A DNA stretch of 64,000 bases from Aldrovandia affinis (lineage: Eukaryota; Chordata; Actinopteri; Notacanthiformes; Halosauridae): positions 186,001-250,000 of the forward strand of contig JAINUG010000176.1 of NCBI GenBank assembly GCA_029706075.1. Reading direction: 5' to 3'. How positions within the stretch are numbered: position 1 is the stretch's first letter; the number at the start of each line of letters is the position of its first letter. The notes below the pieces were generated by a model. That model searched no databases, was not told the DNA's origin, and was given only the letters and a program-made list of their open reading frames with translations. A program made the translations under genes and the position numbers. This document shows positions 42,733 through 53,760 of the stretch, one piece after another.

Positions 42733-43550
42733 CTAGTTTAAATATTCCTCTGCTACCCTAAGCATATGCTGGCCCAATGCAGCTGTACCACTCCGGTTCA
42801 AGTGTAGCCCGTCCCACTTGTACAGGTCACCCCTGTTCCAAAAGGAGTCCCAGTACCCCTTAAACCTCTTTCCTGCTCTAGGTTTGTAGCCATGTATTAA
42901 ATCTCCATATAAAATTGCCTTGCCTTTACTAGCACGTGGTACTGGCAGAATTCCAGAGAAGACCACTATGGAGGTTCTGCTCCTTAACTTTTATCCTAAT
43001 TCTACTAATTTGTCCTGCAGAACCTCAAACCTACCCTTACCTATGTCATTGGTTCCATGGACTATGACCATGGCCAGTAGCTTGTCCACGTGTTCCAGGA
43101 GGTCTCCGACCTCAGCACCAGGCAAGCAACATGCCATGCAAGACTCTTTTTCCCGCAAACTGTATACCTCTAATGATTGAATCCCCCACTACGATTAACT
43201 TCTTTTTCCTGGGTGGCATGGCCGCCAGGGTGCCCTGGGACTCATCACGCCCTTTTCTATGCTTGCACCCTACTGTTACCCAACCCTCTCTCCCTACCTT
43301 CTCTAGAGCATCCCCCCTACCCAGCTTCGGTGTGCATGCTAACTCTCTAATTAGTTCCTGGAACTCTACAAATTCTGCAGGGCAGTCGAGACCAGTTAGT
43401 TGGGCTTTGAGATCAAGAATCTTGCTCTCGAGATGCTTCACAAGCTGGCATAGGTTGCAGACGAAACCCTCCTGGAAGTCTCCTTCCAGAAACAATCATC
43501 CTGCAATGCTCGCACTGTACTGCCGATGGACACATTTTAACCCCTAAGTA
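42733..43550 (-). pseudogene. CR1-type ORF1 with zinc finger and SGNH esterase domain
   Basis: Starting near 43,530 the protein has MCPSAVQCEHCRM and, after a frameshift, FVCNLCQLVKHLESKI, a two-CxxC zinc finger joined to a coiled coil. It continues with KKKLIVVGDSIIRGI (block I Ser), VHGTNDIGKG (GxND block) and KWDGLHLNRSGTAALG (catalytic Asp-x-x-His). These are the SGNH hydrolase blocks of CR1-like ORF1 esterases. At least two frameshifts break it. Confidence 0.85.
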
Positions 43551-43555
43551 CAATC

Positions 43556-43650
43556 CATTTATACAGCTGGATATTATCCATTTATACAGCTGGATATTAA
43601 CTGAAGCAATTCAAACAAGCCCAGTTCCCTAACCATTATACCACACTGTC
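43556..43650 (-). mobile_element. Partial tRNA-headed SINE
   Basis: On the minus strand it reads GGTATAATGGTTAGGGAACT, GGGCTTG and TCCAGCTGTATAAATGGAT, parts of the SINE at 32,300, with the B-box region deleted and the ATATCCAGCTG block duplicated. Confidence 0.7.
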
Positions 43651-44145
43651 GCATTGGCCTACTGCACTGAACTGCATTGGTCTACTGCACTGAACGAATT
43701 ACTGCCAAAACAGACACCAAGTCGATTAAATTACAAACAGCACCGAGCTGGTTCCGAACAGTCAGGTGCAGAAATGACTAAATGGCAACACCCCTCTTAA
43801 AGCTCACTAGAAACAAAAGCTAGTTATCTATAGAATATTCCCCTGCTCTTGGATTTGCTCCTGAGAGGGTGAAAAAACCTCACGTCAGCTGGGTGTAATG
43901 CTGAATCGGTAGCTTTTTAACAAGCTTGCTGAAACTAATGGGGGAAAAATGGAAATTCCCTCTCTGTCCACTAACGGCGACAAAAGTTTACCTTAAGAGC
44001 AAATCCTTTCCTATCCTTTTACCCTTTCCGATGACAAACCACAATCAACAATACAAAACATAATCCCAATAGTCTCAACGACAGAAACAGGAACAAACAA
44101 TTAGCTCAAACTCTGCACGAATCCCGCCAGGCAAAGCGAAAAAAG

Positions 44146-44567
44146 AAAAACATTCTTAGAGTTTATATATAAAGTAACTGTTATTGTTACACAGACCTAT
44201 AGACCATGCCGTTGCTGCATGCTCATGTAGCCGAAGTGGTGTGGAATGTGTTATCACCGGAAATATCACCACGCTACAATTGGTGATAGTGTAAAATGAA
44301 ATATAGCATCAGAATTTGCATTTTGCCAAAGCTAGATCTGCCAAAAGGCAGTTCCAAACAAATGTATAAACTATAATGTAAAGACAGCCTGAGACGCAAG
44401 TCTCCAGTTTTCTCTCTTCCTCTTGTACTTCCTCTAGAGTCAATGGTGCTCTGTGCTGTTTATGTGTTTAAGGTGTAATGCAGTTTGTCCCAATGTAGAG
44501 GGTGCTGATGGACAGCTGTTATTGACAGTCCTGCTAATTTCTCTCATCCTCTCATAATGGCATAAGG
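44146..44567. other. Spacer with no identified feature
   Basis: No gene or repeat recognised between the CR1 structure and the next MITE. Confidence 0.5.
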
Positions 44568-44747
44568 CAGTGGTTCCCAACCCTCTCCTCGCGCGAAACT
44601 CCAACCGGTCCATGTGTTTGTTAAATTCCACCACCAGTGCACCTGATTCAGCTAGTCAACCACTGAGCATTGATGTGTTGAATCAGGTGGGTTCGTGGTG
44701 TAATTTAAGTAATACATGGACGGGCTGGGGGTTCGCTTAACCAACTG
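44568..44747. mobile_element. Small hAT-like MITE
   Basis: CAGTGGTTCCCAACCC at the left resembles hAT ends. The whole 180 bp folds as an imperfect palindrome (GTCCATGT-TTAAATT-CACC-ACCTGATTCA against its complement). The right terminus is diverged and no duplication was found. Confidence 0.55.
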
Positions 44748-45655
44748 TTTATGTTTGGGTTAACCCTTTGTTTGCTCCTTATTGCTCGACATGTTGCAGT
44801 TAGGTGTAAATGTGTCTCCCAGGTTCACTCCCACATTATGAATATCCTCTCACATTCGATCTGCTCCTGCAACTGTGCAGCTTGCACTCTCGGGGCAACC
44901 GTGCCTCCCATGGACCTCCCCCCAGCGTACGCATACACACACACACACTTTCCCCACCCTATGCAGAGGATCCACTTCATTTTACCCCCTTCATTTGAAC
45001 CCCTTTCCTACTCATATTTCCATTATTACCATTATTATATTTTGTGCAACCTGGCAAAAAGTGGCATCACTGTCATGAATTTGACCTTTTCTGTTACTAC
45101 CAGAGGTGGGGTCAATTCAATTAAAATTCAGGAAATTGATTTAAATTCAATTAATTAAATACAAAATCCTCATAGACCATTATGGCCATTTTTAAATTCA
45201 GGAATTGAATATAAATTAATTTGCTGAATTTAAATTGAATTGACCCCAACTCTGAGGTCAACCATGATTAGGTAGTAATGATCACAGTCATGTTCAGAAT
45301 CATCAGTGGGTGTGAACAGAAGGCACATCATTACCACGATGTTGCTCGTTCAACCATGGACTTTGCCACTACTGCTGTTGCAACCTATAAACGCAGGTAC
45401 TGTCAGCGTCTGTGGCCTCTTTAATTTTGCGGTCTGCTCCTGTATCAATCAGAAATTAATTTCAGAAAACATGGCTTCATCTTGAATACAACATTGCGTA
45501 ATGCAATATACTGACGTTATGTCCAATTTATTGCGACCATGCCTGGTTGGGGTGAACAGCTGCATAGTGCTTGTTGGTGTGAACAGCTGCATAGTCCCTG
45601 ATGTGAATGGTAAATCGCACCACTGCGGCATATTAAATACTAATATTATCACTAG
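44748..45655. other. Intergenic spacer
   Basis: Contains an imperfect inverted AT-rich block at about 45,110-45,250 (GGTCAATTCAATT... and AATTGAATTGACCCC), which looks like a small MITE. No gene seen. Confidence 0.4.
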
Positions 45656-45666
45656 TATGGTTTGTA

Positions 45667-46033
45667 GGGCGGCACAGTGGTGCAGTGGATAGCATTGTCG
45701 CCTCACAGCAACAAGGTCCCGGGTTTGAATCCCGGCCGGGGGCCTTTCTGGGTGGAGTTTGCATCTTCTCCCCGTTTCCGCGTGGGTTTCCTCCGGGTCC
45801 TCCGGTTTCCTCCCACAGTCCAAAGACATGCACGTTAGGCTAATTGGAGAGTCTAAATTGCCCTGTAGGTATGAGTGTGTGAGTGAATGGTGTATGTAGT
45901 GCCCTGCGATGGATTGGCGACCTGTCCAAGGTGTATTCCTGCCTCTCGCCCCAATGCATGCTGGGATAGGCTCCAGCCCCCCCGCGACCCTGACCAGGAA
46001 TAAGCGGCTGAAGATGAGATGAGATGAGATGAA
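45667..46033 (+). mobile_element. Fish SINE-like repeat with 11-bp target duplication
   Basis: It opens with GGCGGCACAGTGGTGCAGTG and a GGTTTGAATCC B-box, continues through CTCCGGTTTCCTCCCACAGT and ATGCTGGGATAGGCTCCAGC, and ends in GATGA repeats. TATGGTTTGTA is exactly duplicated at 45656-45666 and 46034-46044. This repeat is abundant in teleosts. Confidence 0.9.
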
Positions 46034-46044
46034 TATGGTTTGTA

Positions 46045-46915
46045 AGAAAATTACTTTAGTAATGGCATCACACCTCACCAAGGCCTTGCTCCAGGCCCCC
46101 TGTAAAGCCTCAGGAACAGTAGAGGTCCCCTCAATCAGGAATCAGAGCAGGGTCTGCTCTCTCTCTCCCTAGGAGAAACATGGGCCAGCTGTATGTAATC
46201 TGTGAGCAGGCTGCCAGCACTGGAGGAGAGCTGCAGGCCCCTGCCCCAGGCCTTCTCCCCCAGGACCACAGCCTCACCTGTTCCAGCTGAGCTCTCCCTC
46301 TCATAATTGGCCTCCTGCTTATGCCATTATCAAAACCAATTAAACCCTTGTCCCCCAGTCCAGCCACCACAAGAACTGTCATAGGCCCAATTGGTCTACA
46401 AGATACAATTCAACACCATGCAAGATATGAATTTATCTTCATAAAAAGCTAAAATATCCAACTGATCCTAGATCAGCGCTCTAGGATCAGCACTGGTACG
46501 ACTCATACTCGAGACGGTTTATGAATACAGGCCCAGGGCTAAATAAGACTTACACGTTTCAATAGCTTCAATTACACTTGCTTAAAATCAGTAATTAATG
46601 ACTATAATAGCCATGACTATATGAGCCAAGTTATGAAGAGCTAGCTGCGATAGCAGAAACGCGAGGTTACTTCCCAGGAAGGCATTTATTGTCTTCTAAT
46701 CGCGTTCAGTGTCGGGTTTCAGGAACATTGCCAACAGCGAATGAATAATAACAATGACAGCCTAATACAATAATGTGTCAACATGAAGCAGCTGTTTTTG
46801 CTACAGCTTCCTGTAGAACCACAACAAAAAAGCAGCCAGTGAGTCCCACGTGAAAGAAGAGAGGCAAGCACCAAATCGAAAATACAGGGTGAACACAAGC
46901 CAAAGATGAGAAATG
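46045..46915. other. Intergenic spacer
   Basis: No conserved coding or RNA feature recognised. Confidence 0.5.
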
Positions 46916-46916
46916 T

Positions 46917-47290
46917 GTTAAGTGTGAGCTGCCCCCATCAACCCTCACCCCCACGCCAACCCCAGTTCCTGGATCTGGACCCTCTCCGACCTGGTTTACC
47001 CCCCCCCGCTGATTACCTAACTCAGGAGGGGCAAAGTCTTTCAGCCCTGAGCCACCTTGGACTGACCATGACATGGTCTTTTTTGGACATACCCTGTGCC
47101 GGCCAGAAGAGGATGGGCTCCCTCCCCTTTTTAGTCTGGTTCCTCCCAAGTTTTTCCTTGCCACTGTTGCCTTTAGGCTTGCTTTTGGGGGGGTCTAGGC
47201 CTGGGTTCCCCCTCTGTTAAGCGTTTTGTGACAATTATATTGTGAAAAGCGCTATACAAATTAATTTGATTTGATTTGATTTGATTTAAG
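46917..47290 (+). mobile_element. L2-like LINE 3' UTR fragment (second copy)
   Basis: Collinear with 24,217-24,595: GTGAGCTGCCCCCATCAAC, CTGGTTCCTCCCAAG, GTGAAAAGCGCTATACAAAT and a GATTT repeat tail. A strongly 5'-truncated insertion. Confidence 0.85.
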
Positions 47291-47986
47291 ATGGGGTGAG
47301 AGCATGTGTTCATTTAATTCACCCAGGCACCTACAAAGATAAACATGGAAGCGCACGTGTAGAGGAAACAGCATACGTGTTGTTTTGTGTGTCTTGGGGT
47401 TCGATTCAGTAGCCTACGTTAAAATGTGATGATATGGTACCACAGTTAATGGGGTCAGTACCCCCAATTTATTTACACTGTCTTCCATGCTCGGACCTGG
47501 TCATTTTAGATATACATCATTTCCTTATTTATATTTACTTTCACTGGAATATGTATGTGACATATAGATGATGCAATCTACAAATCCACTGTTCGGAATA
47601 CCATCTTAACTCATGACAGTATTCCCACACAGAAGCTCACAATTCCATTGCACGATCATCAGCGAGAATTAAAACATCACCTGTTGAATAAGTATTTAGT
47701 TTGTCCATTAATTGGTACAATAGGCCTATAAGATCGTAGAGATTAAATGTTGGTTTTTTTTATCTTAAATGATGTCCAATACCCAATGATATGTTAATGT
47801 CGCAAAATTAAAATATTCCTAGTTGGTATAAATTCTAATGAAAATGTAACAACTTGTCCTCTCGATGTTGTAATCATTAAAAAATGGAAACATTGATTAA
47901 AGTAATTGTTTTGGTAGAAAGCTAGGAGCTTGAATGGTGTGCATGCAATTCTAATGGTATGCACATGGGGGCATTATGGTACTAGA
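47291..47986. other. Intergenic spacer
   Basis: AT-rich, with no identified feature. Confidence 0.5.
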
Positions 47987-48466
47987 TACAGTAGGCTCCG
48001 TTTTTATTCATACCCTTGATAAAGATGAACAAAATAGATAGTATGAAACAAACTATATAAGTAGTAAGGTATATTTTATGCTAAAACATTTCACATTTCA
48101 CCTACATTAGTAATATAATTGTTAAGAAAAACATTTAGTTTTATTAATAATATTTTTTTCTCCAGAAAACATCTGGATCACAATTATTCATCCCCCTAAC
48201 TATTCTTTTAAATTGAATCCAACAAAAACAAATCTTCAAAAATATCCAATTTATTTGAAGTTCATTGGAAGGTTATGGACCTATACAATGGCCTACAATG
48301 TTTCCCTTGGGTATAAAAAGGAGGGAACACACGTTTTAAATACTGTGGTCAGCCATCATCATGGTGAAAGGCAAATAACTCCCTGAAAGCATCAGACAAG
48401 AGGTTATTGACCTCTACAGATCGAGAGATGGCTACAAAAAACTAAAAAGTTAAACAATACTGCTTT

Positions 48467-48794
48467 TGGGTCCAGTGGTTACAACGTTCGATGCAGAGTC
48501 GGCTCTGGCCGGGAGTGTCACGTGATTGGCTGTCCACCTCAGGGAGGGGGGAGGGAGGAGGGAAGCTGACAGGATGTTCGCTGCACACAGGAGTGGCTCT
48601 GTAGTACCGGGTTATGGTCGACAACCTGGCAAGTGCCGTCTCGAGGAGACGATACTTCGCCTTTGTCCCTACCGGTCACAGGGCTAAGGCAGCGAACTCA
48701 CATTACAAGGGGGGGATTGACTTGAAAATAGCGGGTGTAATTGGCTACCAAATTGGGAGAAAATGAGATACAAATCAGAAACAAAATTTAAAAT
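48467..48794 (+). mobile_element. SINE nested in Tc1, about 18-bp target duplication
   Basis: The head starts TTGGGTCCAGTGGTTACAAC (tRNA-like) and the tail is TTGGCTACCAAATTGGGAG, shared with the SINE at 41043. GTTAAACAATACTGCTTT at 48449-48466 matches 48795-48812 at 16 of 18 positions. Confidence 0.85.
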
Positions 48795-49049
48795 GTTAAA
48801 AGATACTGCTTTCCACTGTTGTGTCAATTATTAGGACGTTTAAGGCCACTGCAACTAGAGCTGTGCCAGTATGACATATTCACGGAATGACAATTGTACT
48901 ACTCAGTTTTCAGTATATCACAGTATCAGTTTTTAAGATTAAAAAAAAGAATCACACAAAGTTTACAACTCAATCTGTTTATTGTATAGTTTTTTTCATA
49001 TGGCAGCTTAACCAAAATGAGGCAAATGCGTTGCTGATGTATTCATGCA

Positions 49050-49115
49050 CATCTTGTAAGTTGCTCTGGATAAGAGCGTCTGCTAAATGCTTAAATGTAA
49101 ATGTAAATGTGATGT
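49050..49115 (+). mobile_element. L2/SINE tail fragment
   Basis: GTTGCTCTGGATAAGAGCG, TCTGCTAAATGC and three ATGTAA repeats: the 3' tail of a fish retroposon. Confidence 0.6.
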
Positions 49116-50344
49116 TTGCTCTGAATTAGCACAAACCGTAATTGTTTCCCCTGAAGTCGGTGGAGCCAGAACGGTAACTAGAACTGGAACTAGCGCTAGT
49201 TCCTGTTAGGTCTAGTTCTTGTTTTTTGTTTGTGCAATGGAAAAGGGCCTAAGGGACTGCAACTGAAATGTATGCCATGTAGCTAGTTAGCTACCCACCA
49301 GGGTTTGGAAATGCGAGGGAGCTGTCTGCAGGTGTGCAATCGCATTGTAAACAAAACAAAATGCAAGAACAGCCAAAGAGGTGATGGGATTAAATGACAT
49401 TAGCAGGCACCCTTATATTATTTAATATGGGTTATTTAGACATTTTTGTAGGGTAACGGTTGAAATATTGTTTTCCCCGCATTAAAATAGCTTTTGCCAC
49501 ATGATTTACTATCACGGTATTATGTTAAGTTTATGATAGTACTATTTCATATTTGAATACCGCCACACTGGAACAGTGGCTAACCTGCCAGGTAGAGGAT
49601 GCAAGTCTATCTTGCCCCCTGTGTAGTGAGACAGATGGTTTGAGAGGCAAAAAAAGTCGCTTTTGAAGACAATTTACCGAAAAAGGTGTCTTGAATTTGG
49701 CAAACTACATCTGAACTACAATTGGAAGCAAAAATCAAGCTTTTTGGACATGTACATCAGCGTTATGTTTGGCATCCAAAAAATGCAAGTAATGTTGAAA
49801 ACCACCTATTGCCTACGGTGAAACATGGTGGTGGAGCTTTAATGCTTTGGGGAGGAACCACAAAGTACTGATAACAGGGGTGTGAGTATTTGTGATTCTT
49901 GATTTTTCTGTGAAAACAAATGATCATTTGTGAACCATACGATTGTGGTTCGTGCCAATGCATTATTATTAACGAATATAATTTTAGGAATTTTGCATTA
50001 CCTCGTTTATTTTATACGATCTCTTTTGTTCATCTTTATCAAGGGTGTGAATAAAAACGGAGCCTACTCTATATCTCACAATGGATAAATAATTTGTAAA
50101 AACATTTTTTTTAAAGTAGGCTAATTGTCATATTGTCCACTGTGGTTGAGTGTGTATGTGTACAGAATGACCCCTGTACATTTGCAGTGTGTTTGGTGTA
50201 CTTCCCAGTTTGTCATGCTTTGTTATAATAAAGCAGTAGCACTCTTTTGGCTAAGATTGGATGGTCGATAGTTTGGTAAGTTGCATTTCTTGCATAGCCT
50301 ATATTGATACTGTGGCAGTATATACTATATACTAACTATATTGG

Positions 50345-50554
50345 GTGGCAGTGTTAGCATAATGGTTAAGGAACTGGGCTTGTAACGCAAAGGTTGCAGG
50401 TTTGATCCCAGGTGGGGACACTACCGTTGTACCCTTGAGCAAGGTACTTAACCTGGATTGCTTCAGTAAATATCCAGCTGTATAAATGGATTGTATGTAC
50501 AGAAATGTAAGTCGCTCTGGATAAGAACGTCTGCTAAATGCTTGTAATGTAATG
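50345..50554 (+). mobile_element. tRNA-headed SINE
   Basis: Same family as 32,300: head GCATAATGGTTAAGGAACTG with GGTTGCAGGTTTGATCC, body TACCCTTGAGCAAGGTACTT, tail GTCGCTCTGGATAAGAACG. ACTATAT-type sequence on both sides suggests the duplication. Confidence 0.88.
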
Positions 50555-50555
50555 A

Positions 50556-50958
50556 TATACTATATGGCCAAAAGTCAGTGGACACCTGACCATCACACTT
50601 ATATGATGGGATATGATGGGTAGCGTTCTCCTGGCATCCGCCAAACCCAGATTCGTCCATCAGACTGCCAGATAGTGAAGCGTGTAGTGAGTGATGCAGC
50701 AGATGATAGGCGATTTTTACGCGTTATGCGCTTCAGCACTTTTCGGCCTCGCTCTGTGAGTTTGCATGGTCTACCACTTCGTGGCCGAGCTGTTGTTGCT
50801 CCTAGGCGCTTCCACTTCACAATAATAGCACTTACAGTTGACCGGAGCACATCTAGTAGGGCAGACATTTCACGAACTGACTTGTGGCAAAGGTGGCATC
50901 CTATGACAGTGCCGCGTTTAAAGTCACTGAGCTCTTTATGAACCATTCTGAATTCTAG
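50556..50958 (-). mobile_element. Tc1-like transposon remnant
   Basis: The TATATGGCCAAAAGTCAGTG terminus is at the left. The minus-strand ORF from 50946 encodes the N-terminal helix-turn-helix (MVHKELSDFKRGTVIG) and the PRSGRPCKLTERGR linker, then jumps to DGRIWVWRMPGERY, so the DDE core is deleted. The other terminus is absent where the next LINE begins. Confidence 0.85.
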
Positions 50959-50981
50959 TAAAGTAAAGGACCTAGCAGGGT

Positions 50982-51690
50982 ATGGGGGGGGTGCAACATT
51001 TGCCCTCTATGGTGGTGTTGGGAGAGAATAGGGGTCAGGTACACTACCAGGAGCAGCCAAAGTGGACGCCTGGAAGGTGGTGGTGTGCATCAAGTGCAGG
51101 GAAATGCACATCAGGGAGAAAGTGCAACCACTGTGGACTGGGCTCACACCTGTTCCGAGATTGCCCTGACTCCTTTGCAAACAAGGTGAATCAGTCCTTT
51201 GCCTCCTACCAGACGCAGGTGAGGGCACAGACCAGTGCAGGGGCGCCGGTACTGGCCTGTGCTGGGTGGGGAGGAGGCCTGGGAGAAGGCTGGTTGTGCA
51301 GGAGGAGTGGGGTACCCAGGGGGTGGAGGGTAAGGGTGTGGGTGAGGGCCAGGGAACTGGGGCTGAGGTAGGTCATGGTGGGGGAGAGGCAGGGCCTAGC
51401 AAGATTCACCAGGAGGTTGAGGGAGAGGGGCCTACTGGCCCAGTGGCAGGGCCGGAGGTGGCTATGGGCCAGGGGGTGGAGGGGGAGGATGGAGAAGGGT
51501 CCGAGGGGTTATCAGACTTAGAGGCCTTGCTGGTGACAGTGGAGTCAGAGCCTACTGAAGGGAGTGAGGAGGAGAGGGGGGGGGAGTGGGGGAAAGAAGG
51601 GGAGGGGTGGTGTGCCAGACCCCAGGGGGACATTGGACTTTGGTCTGTCAGACAGTTTGTCCCCGGTTTTCCCTAACCTGTCGCCAAACC
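50982..51690 (+). pseudogene. Tx1-type ORF1 remnant with CCHC zinc knuckle
   Basis: The frame from 50982 contains GQVHYQEQPKWTPGRW and then CNHCGLGSHLFRDCPDSFAN, a C-x2-C-x4-H-x4-C knuckle with the FRDCP-SFANK continuation typical of L1/Tx1 ORF1 proteins. A Gly/Glu-rich acidic tail (to about 51,640) follows after frame changes. RNA-binding ORF1 proteins coat the LINE transcript. Inactive. Confidence 0.75.
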
Positions 51691-51764
51691 CAGACCCCCT
51701 TTGTGGGGGAGTCAATGTCCTCTCCCGGGGTTTCACCTTTTGCGAAGTAGTGTAAGTAAGGTAA

Positions 51765-52345
51765 GGAAGGTAAGGACATAAGAATACATAATGACGAGAA
51801 CGGGACGTTCAGCCCATCTAGGCTCGTCATGTCCTAATCTAAAGAGTATCTAGTACTGCATCTAGCCTGGGCTTCAATAGCCTAAGTGTTTCTGCCTCTA
51901 CTACCTGGACCTGGCAAGCTGTTCCAGGCATTGACAACTCTCTGTGTAAAGAAAAACTTCCTAATATCTGTGAGGAATTTGCCTTTAACTAATTTCCACC
52001 TGTGGCCCCTTTTTCTGCTGACCCCACTTATCTTAAATTAGTAATTCAGTAATTCACTTTGCTAAAAACCTCAATCAAATCCCCCCTAAGTCTCTGTTTT
52101 CTAAGCTTAAATAGATTGAGTGTCTTAAGTCTATCCTCATAACTTTTACCTTTCATACCAGGTATCAGTTTAGTTGCCCTTCTTTGGACTTTTTCAAGAG
52201 CTTCTATATCTTTCTTGTAGTGCGGTGCCCAGAACTGCACAGAGTATTCTAAGTGAGGTTTGACAAAGGTATTATATAATATTAATATAACCTCCTTTGA
52301 TTTATACTCAATACTTTTTGCTATGTATCCCAGCATCCAGTAGTG
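51765..52345 (-). mobile_element. CR1/Rex1-type LINE 3' end (copy C)
   Basis: On the minus strand the ORF2 C-terminus is well kept (ILYNTFVKPHLEYSVQFWAP, KVQRRATKLIPGMKGKSYED, RLRGDLIEVF). The 3' UTR ends in a CTTACCTTCC-type tail. 5'-truncated at 52,345, inserted between ORF1 and ORF2 of the Tx1-type LINE. Confidence 0.85.
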
Positions 52346-52384
52346 TGTGTTTGGGTCGTGTCCTGTGTTTATTCCTTATTTCTT

Positions 52385-52660
52385 GATGCAGGTGTCTCTC
52401 TCAGTGGCCATGCTGAATGTGCACAGCCTGCAGTCAGAACTGAGGGCCAAGTTTATGCTGCCCTTCCTAGAGGGGGTCAGTGCAGATGTCAGCTGTGTAC
52501 AGGAGTGCGGCCCGCCTTTCCGCTCCTCCTACTTGGAGTGGGAGAGGAAGTGGCCTCATGGGCCATCACTGTGGAGTAGATCGGAGGACAATCAGGCTAA
52601 TGGCGTGGCGGTGATGGTCCGCAACAGGGGGTTGGAAGTGGTGGCACTGCTTAGAATGTG
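52385..52660 (+). pseudogene. Tx1-type ORF2 endonuclease, N-terminal part
   Basis: Encodes VAMLNVHSLQSELRAKFMLP, ADVSCVQECGPPF (catalytic Glu) and NGVAVMVRNRGLEVV. It stops where the L2 insertion begins. The continuation lies 3.8 kb away at 56,470. Confidence 0.75.
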
Positions 52661-53324
52661 TGTGTGTGTGTGTGTGACACAATGGGGGATGAGGAATGAT
52701 GATGCAGATGTTCGTCATCAGACTGGCGCCAGTTTGTTCGGCGAGTCGTCTGTCACGGAAGTTTTGTTTTCTGTTTGTTGCAGCCTTATTTTTATGTGCT
52801 TACTGGGATGTCTCTGCACTATTGTGCTACGATCGCCAAGCTCTGCTTAATATCCAAGCTCTCAAATTTAGCGAGACATGGGTACCCAGATCCGACCCGG
52901 GAAATTGGACTACAAACCCCCTTCCCATGCTGTCAGGTATCCCCGCTTACCTGCGTTGTACACCGGCGGCTCCTTTACGTAAAAAGCGCTCCCAAGAGAC
53001 GGGGGAAGAGGGGAGGTGTGTTGGTGAAACTTAAGATCCTTCTGACGTCCTCTCGCCCGACCGATCATCACCTTCTTCGTGATGGACGCTGCCGGCCTAC
53101 CCCCGATGTCCGGCGCCTCGTGCGCTGGCTCCGACCTGTCGTTCCTGCCGTTACCGGCCTTCTGTCGCCGGAGCCCGGTGCTGCCCCTGGCTCTACTCCG
53201 CTGCTTCTCCTCCCGATGGACCCGGCGGCGCCTCAAGGCCTCATTCCTCCTGGCCCGGTTTCCTGGCACTCTCCGACCCATAGGTGTAGACGTGGTGTAG
53301 ACCACTCTAGCCTACGCATGCTGA

Positions 53325-53760
53325 AGCGTGCTGTACGTGTACCACCAGCTAGCGAGGAGCTCAATCTTCGGATGGCCCTGATAAACGTCCGGTCCCTGGC
53401 GAACAAAACTTTCGAGCTCAATGACTTCTTTACCACCTGTGAGTTGGATTTTATGTTCCTCACCGAGACCTGGTTGACTGTTGGCGACAACGTACCGTTC
53501 TCTGAACTGCTCCCACCGGACTGTGATTTCCTCAACTCCCCCAGAACCACGGGCAAGTGCGGTGGTCTAGCCTCTGTTTACAAATCATTGTTTAATTGCC
53601 GGCAGATTCCACACGTTACCTATGCTAGCTTTGAACTGCAACTCTTTGAATTAATTTTGTCTCTCCCTGTTCTGTGCGCAGTGGTGTACCGTCCACCTAA
53701 ATTCAACAAATACTTTTTACATCACTTTGCAGATTTTTTGGGGGATCATGGTGAATTATG
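53325..53760 (+). pseudogene. L2 endonuclease, 5' part
   Basis: Covers the first two-thirds of the AP endonuclease up to FADFLGDHGEL. It is open up to the first frameshift. Motifs: NVRSL, TETWL (Glu) and YRPP. Confidence 0.85.

Larger units (their letters stand above)
40515..44145 (-). mobile_element. CR1/Rex1-type LINE, 5' half, with inverted 5' arms
   Basis: On the minus strand: a 5' arm (about 44,145-43,680), ORF1, then the ORF2 endonuclease ending near 41,466. The same 5' arm then reappears in opposite orientation (40,515 to 41,466, excluding an inserted SINE). Matching blocks include TTTGCCTG and CGGGATT, TTTGCTCTTAAGGTAAAC, CACCCAGCTGACG and GAGCAAATCCAAGAGCAGGG. The reverse transcriptase is absent between the endonuclease and the C-terminal fragment at 40,096. 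A Tc1 copy (42028-42571) and two SINEs are nested in it. Confidence 0.75.
47989..50069 (+). mobile_element. Tc1-like transposon with nested insertions
   Basis: TA at 47987-47988 and 50070-50071. Matching inverted ends of about 45 bp (AGTAGGCTCCGTTTTTATTC and its complement). The transposase survives in pieces: MVKGK and ESIRQEVIDLYRSRDGYKKL at 48,361, a segment near 49,575-49,660, and HGGGALMLWGGTTKY near 49,825. It has been split by a SINE (48467-48794) and by a further element (about 48,870-49,570) whose ends CCAGTATGACATATTCAC and the inverse of CCAGTGTGGCGGTATTCA are loosely related. Confidence 0.85.

Noticed and set aside
50243..50262. CTTTTGGCTAAGAT, a 14-base match to the 5' part of U2 upstream of the Tx1-type LINE
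   Set aside because: The match stops abruptly on both sides and lies beyond a SINE and a Tc1 remnant. It could be a trace of the missing U2 5' part, but one short match is not enough.
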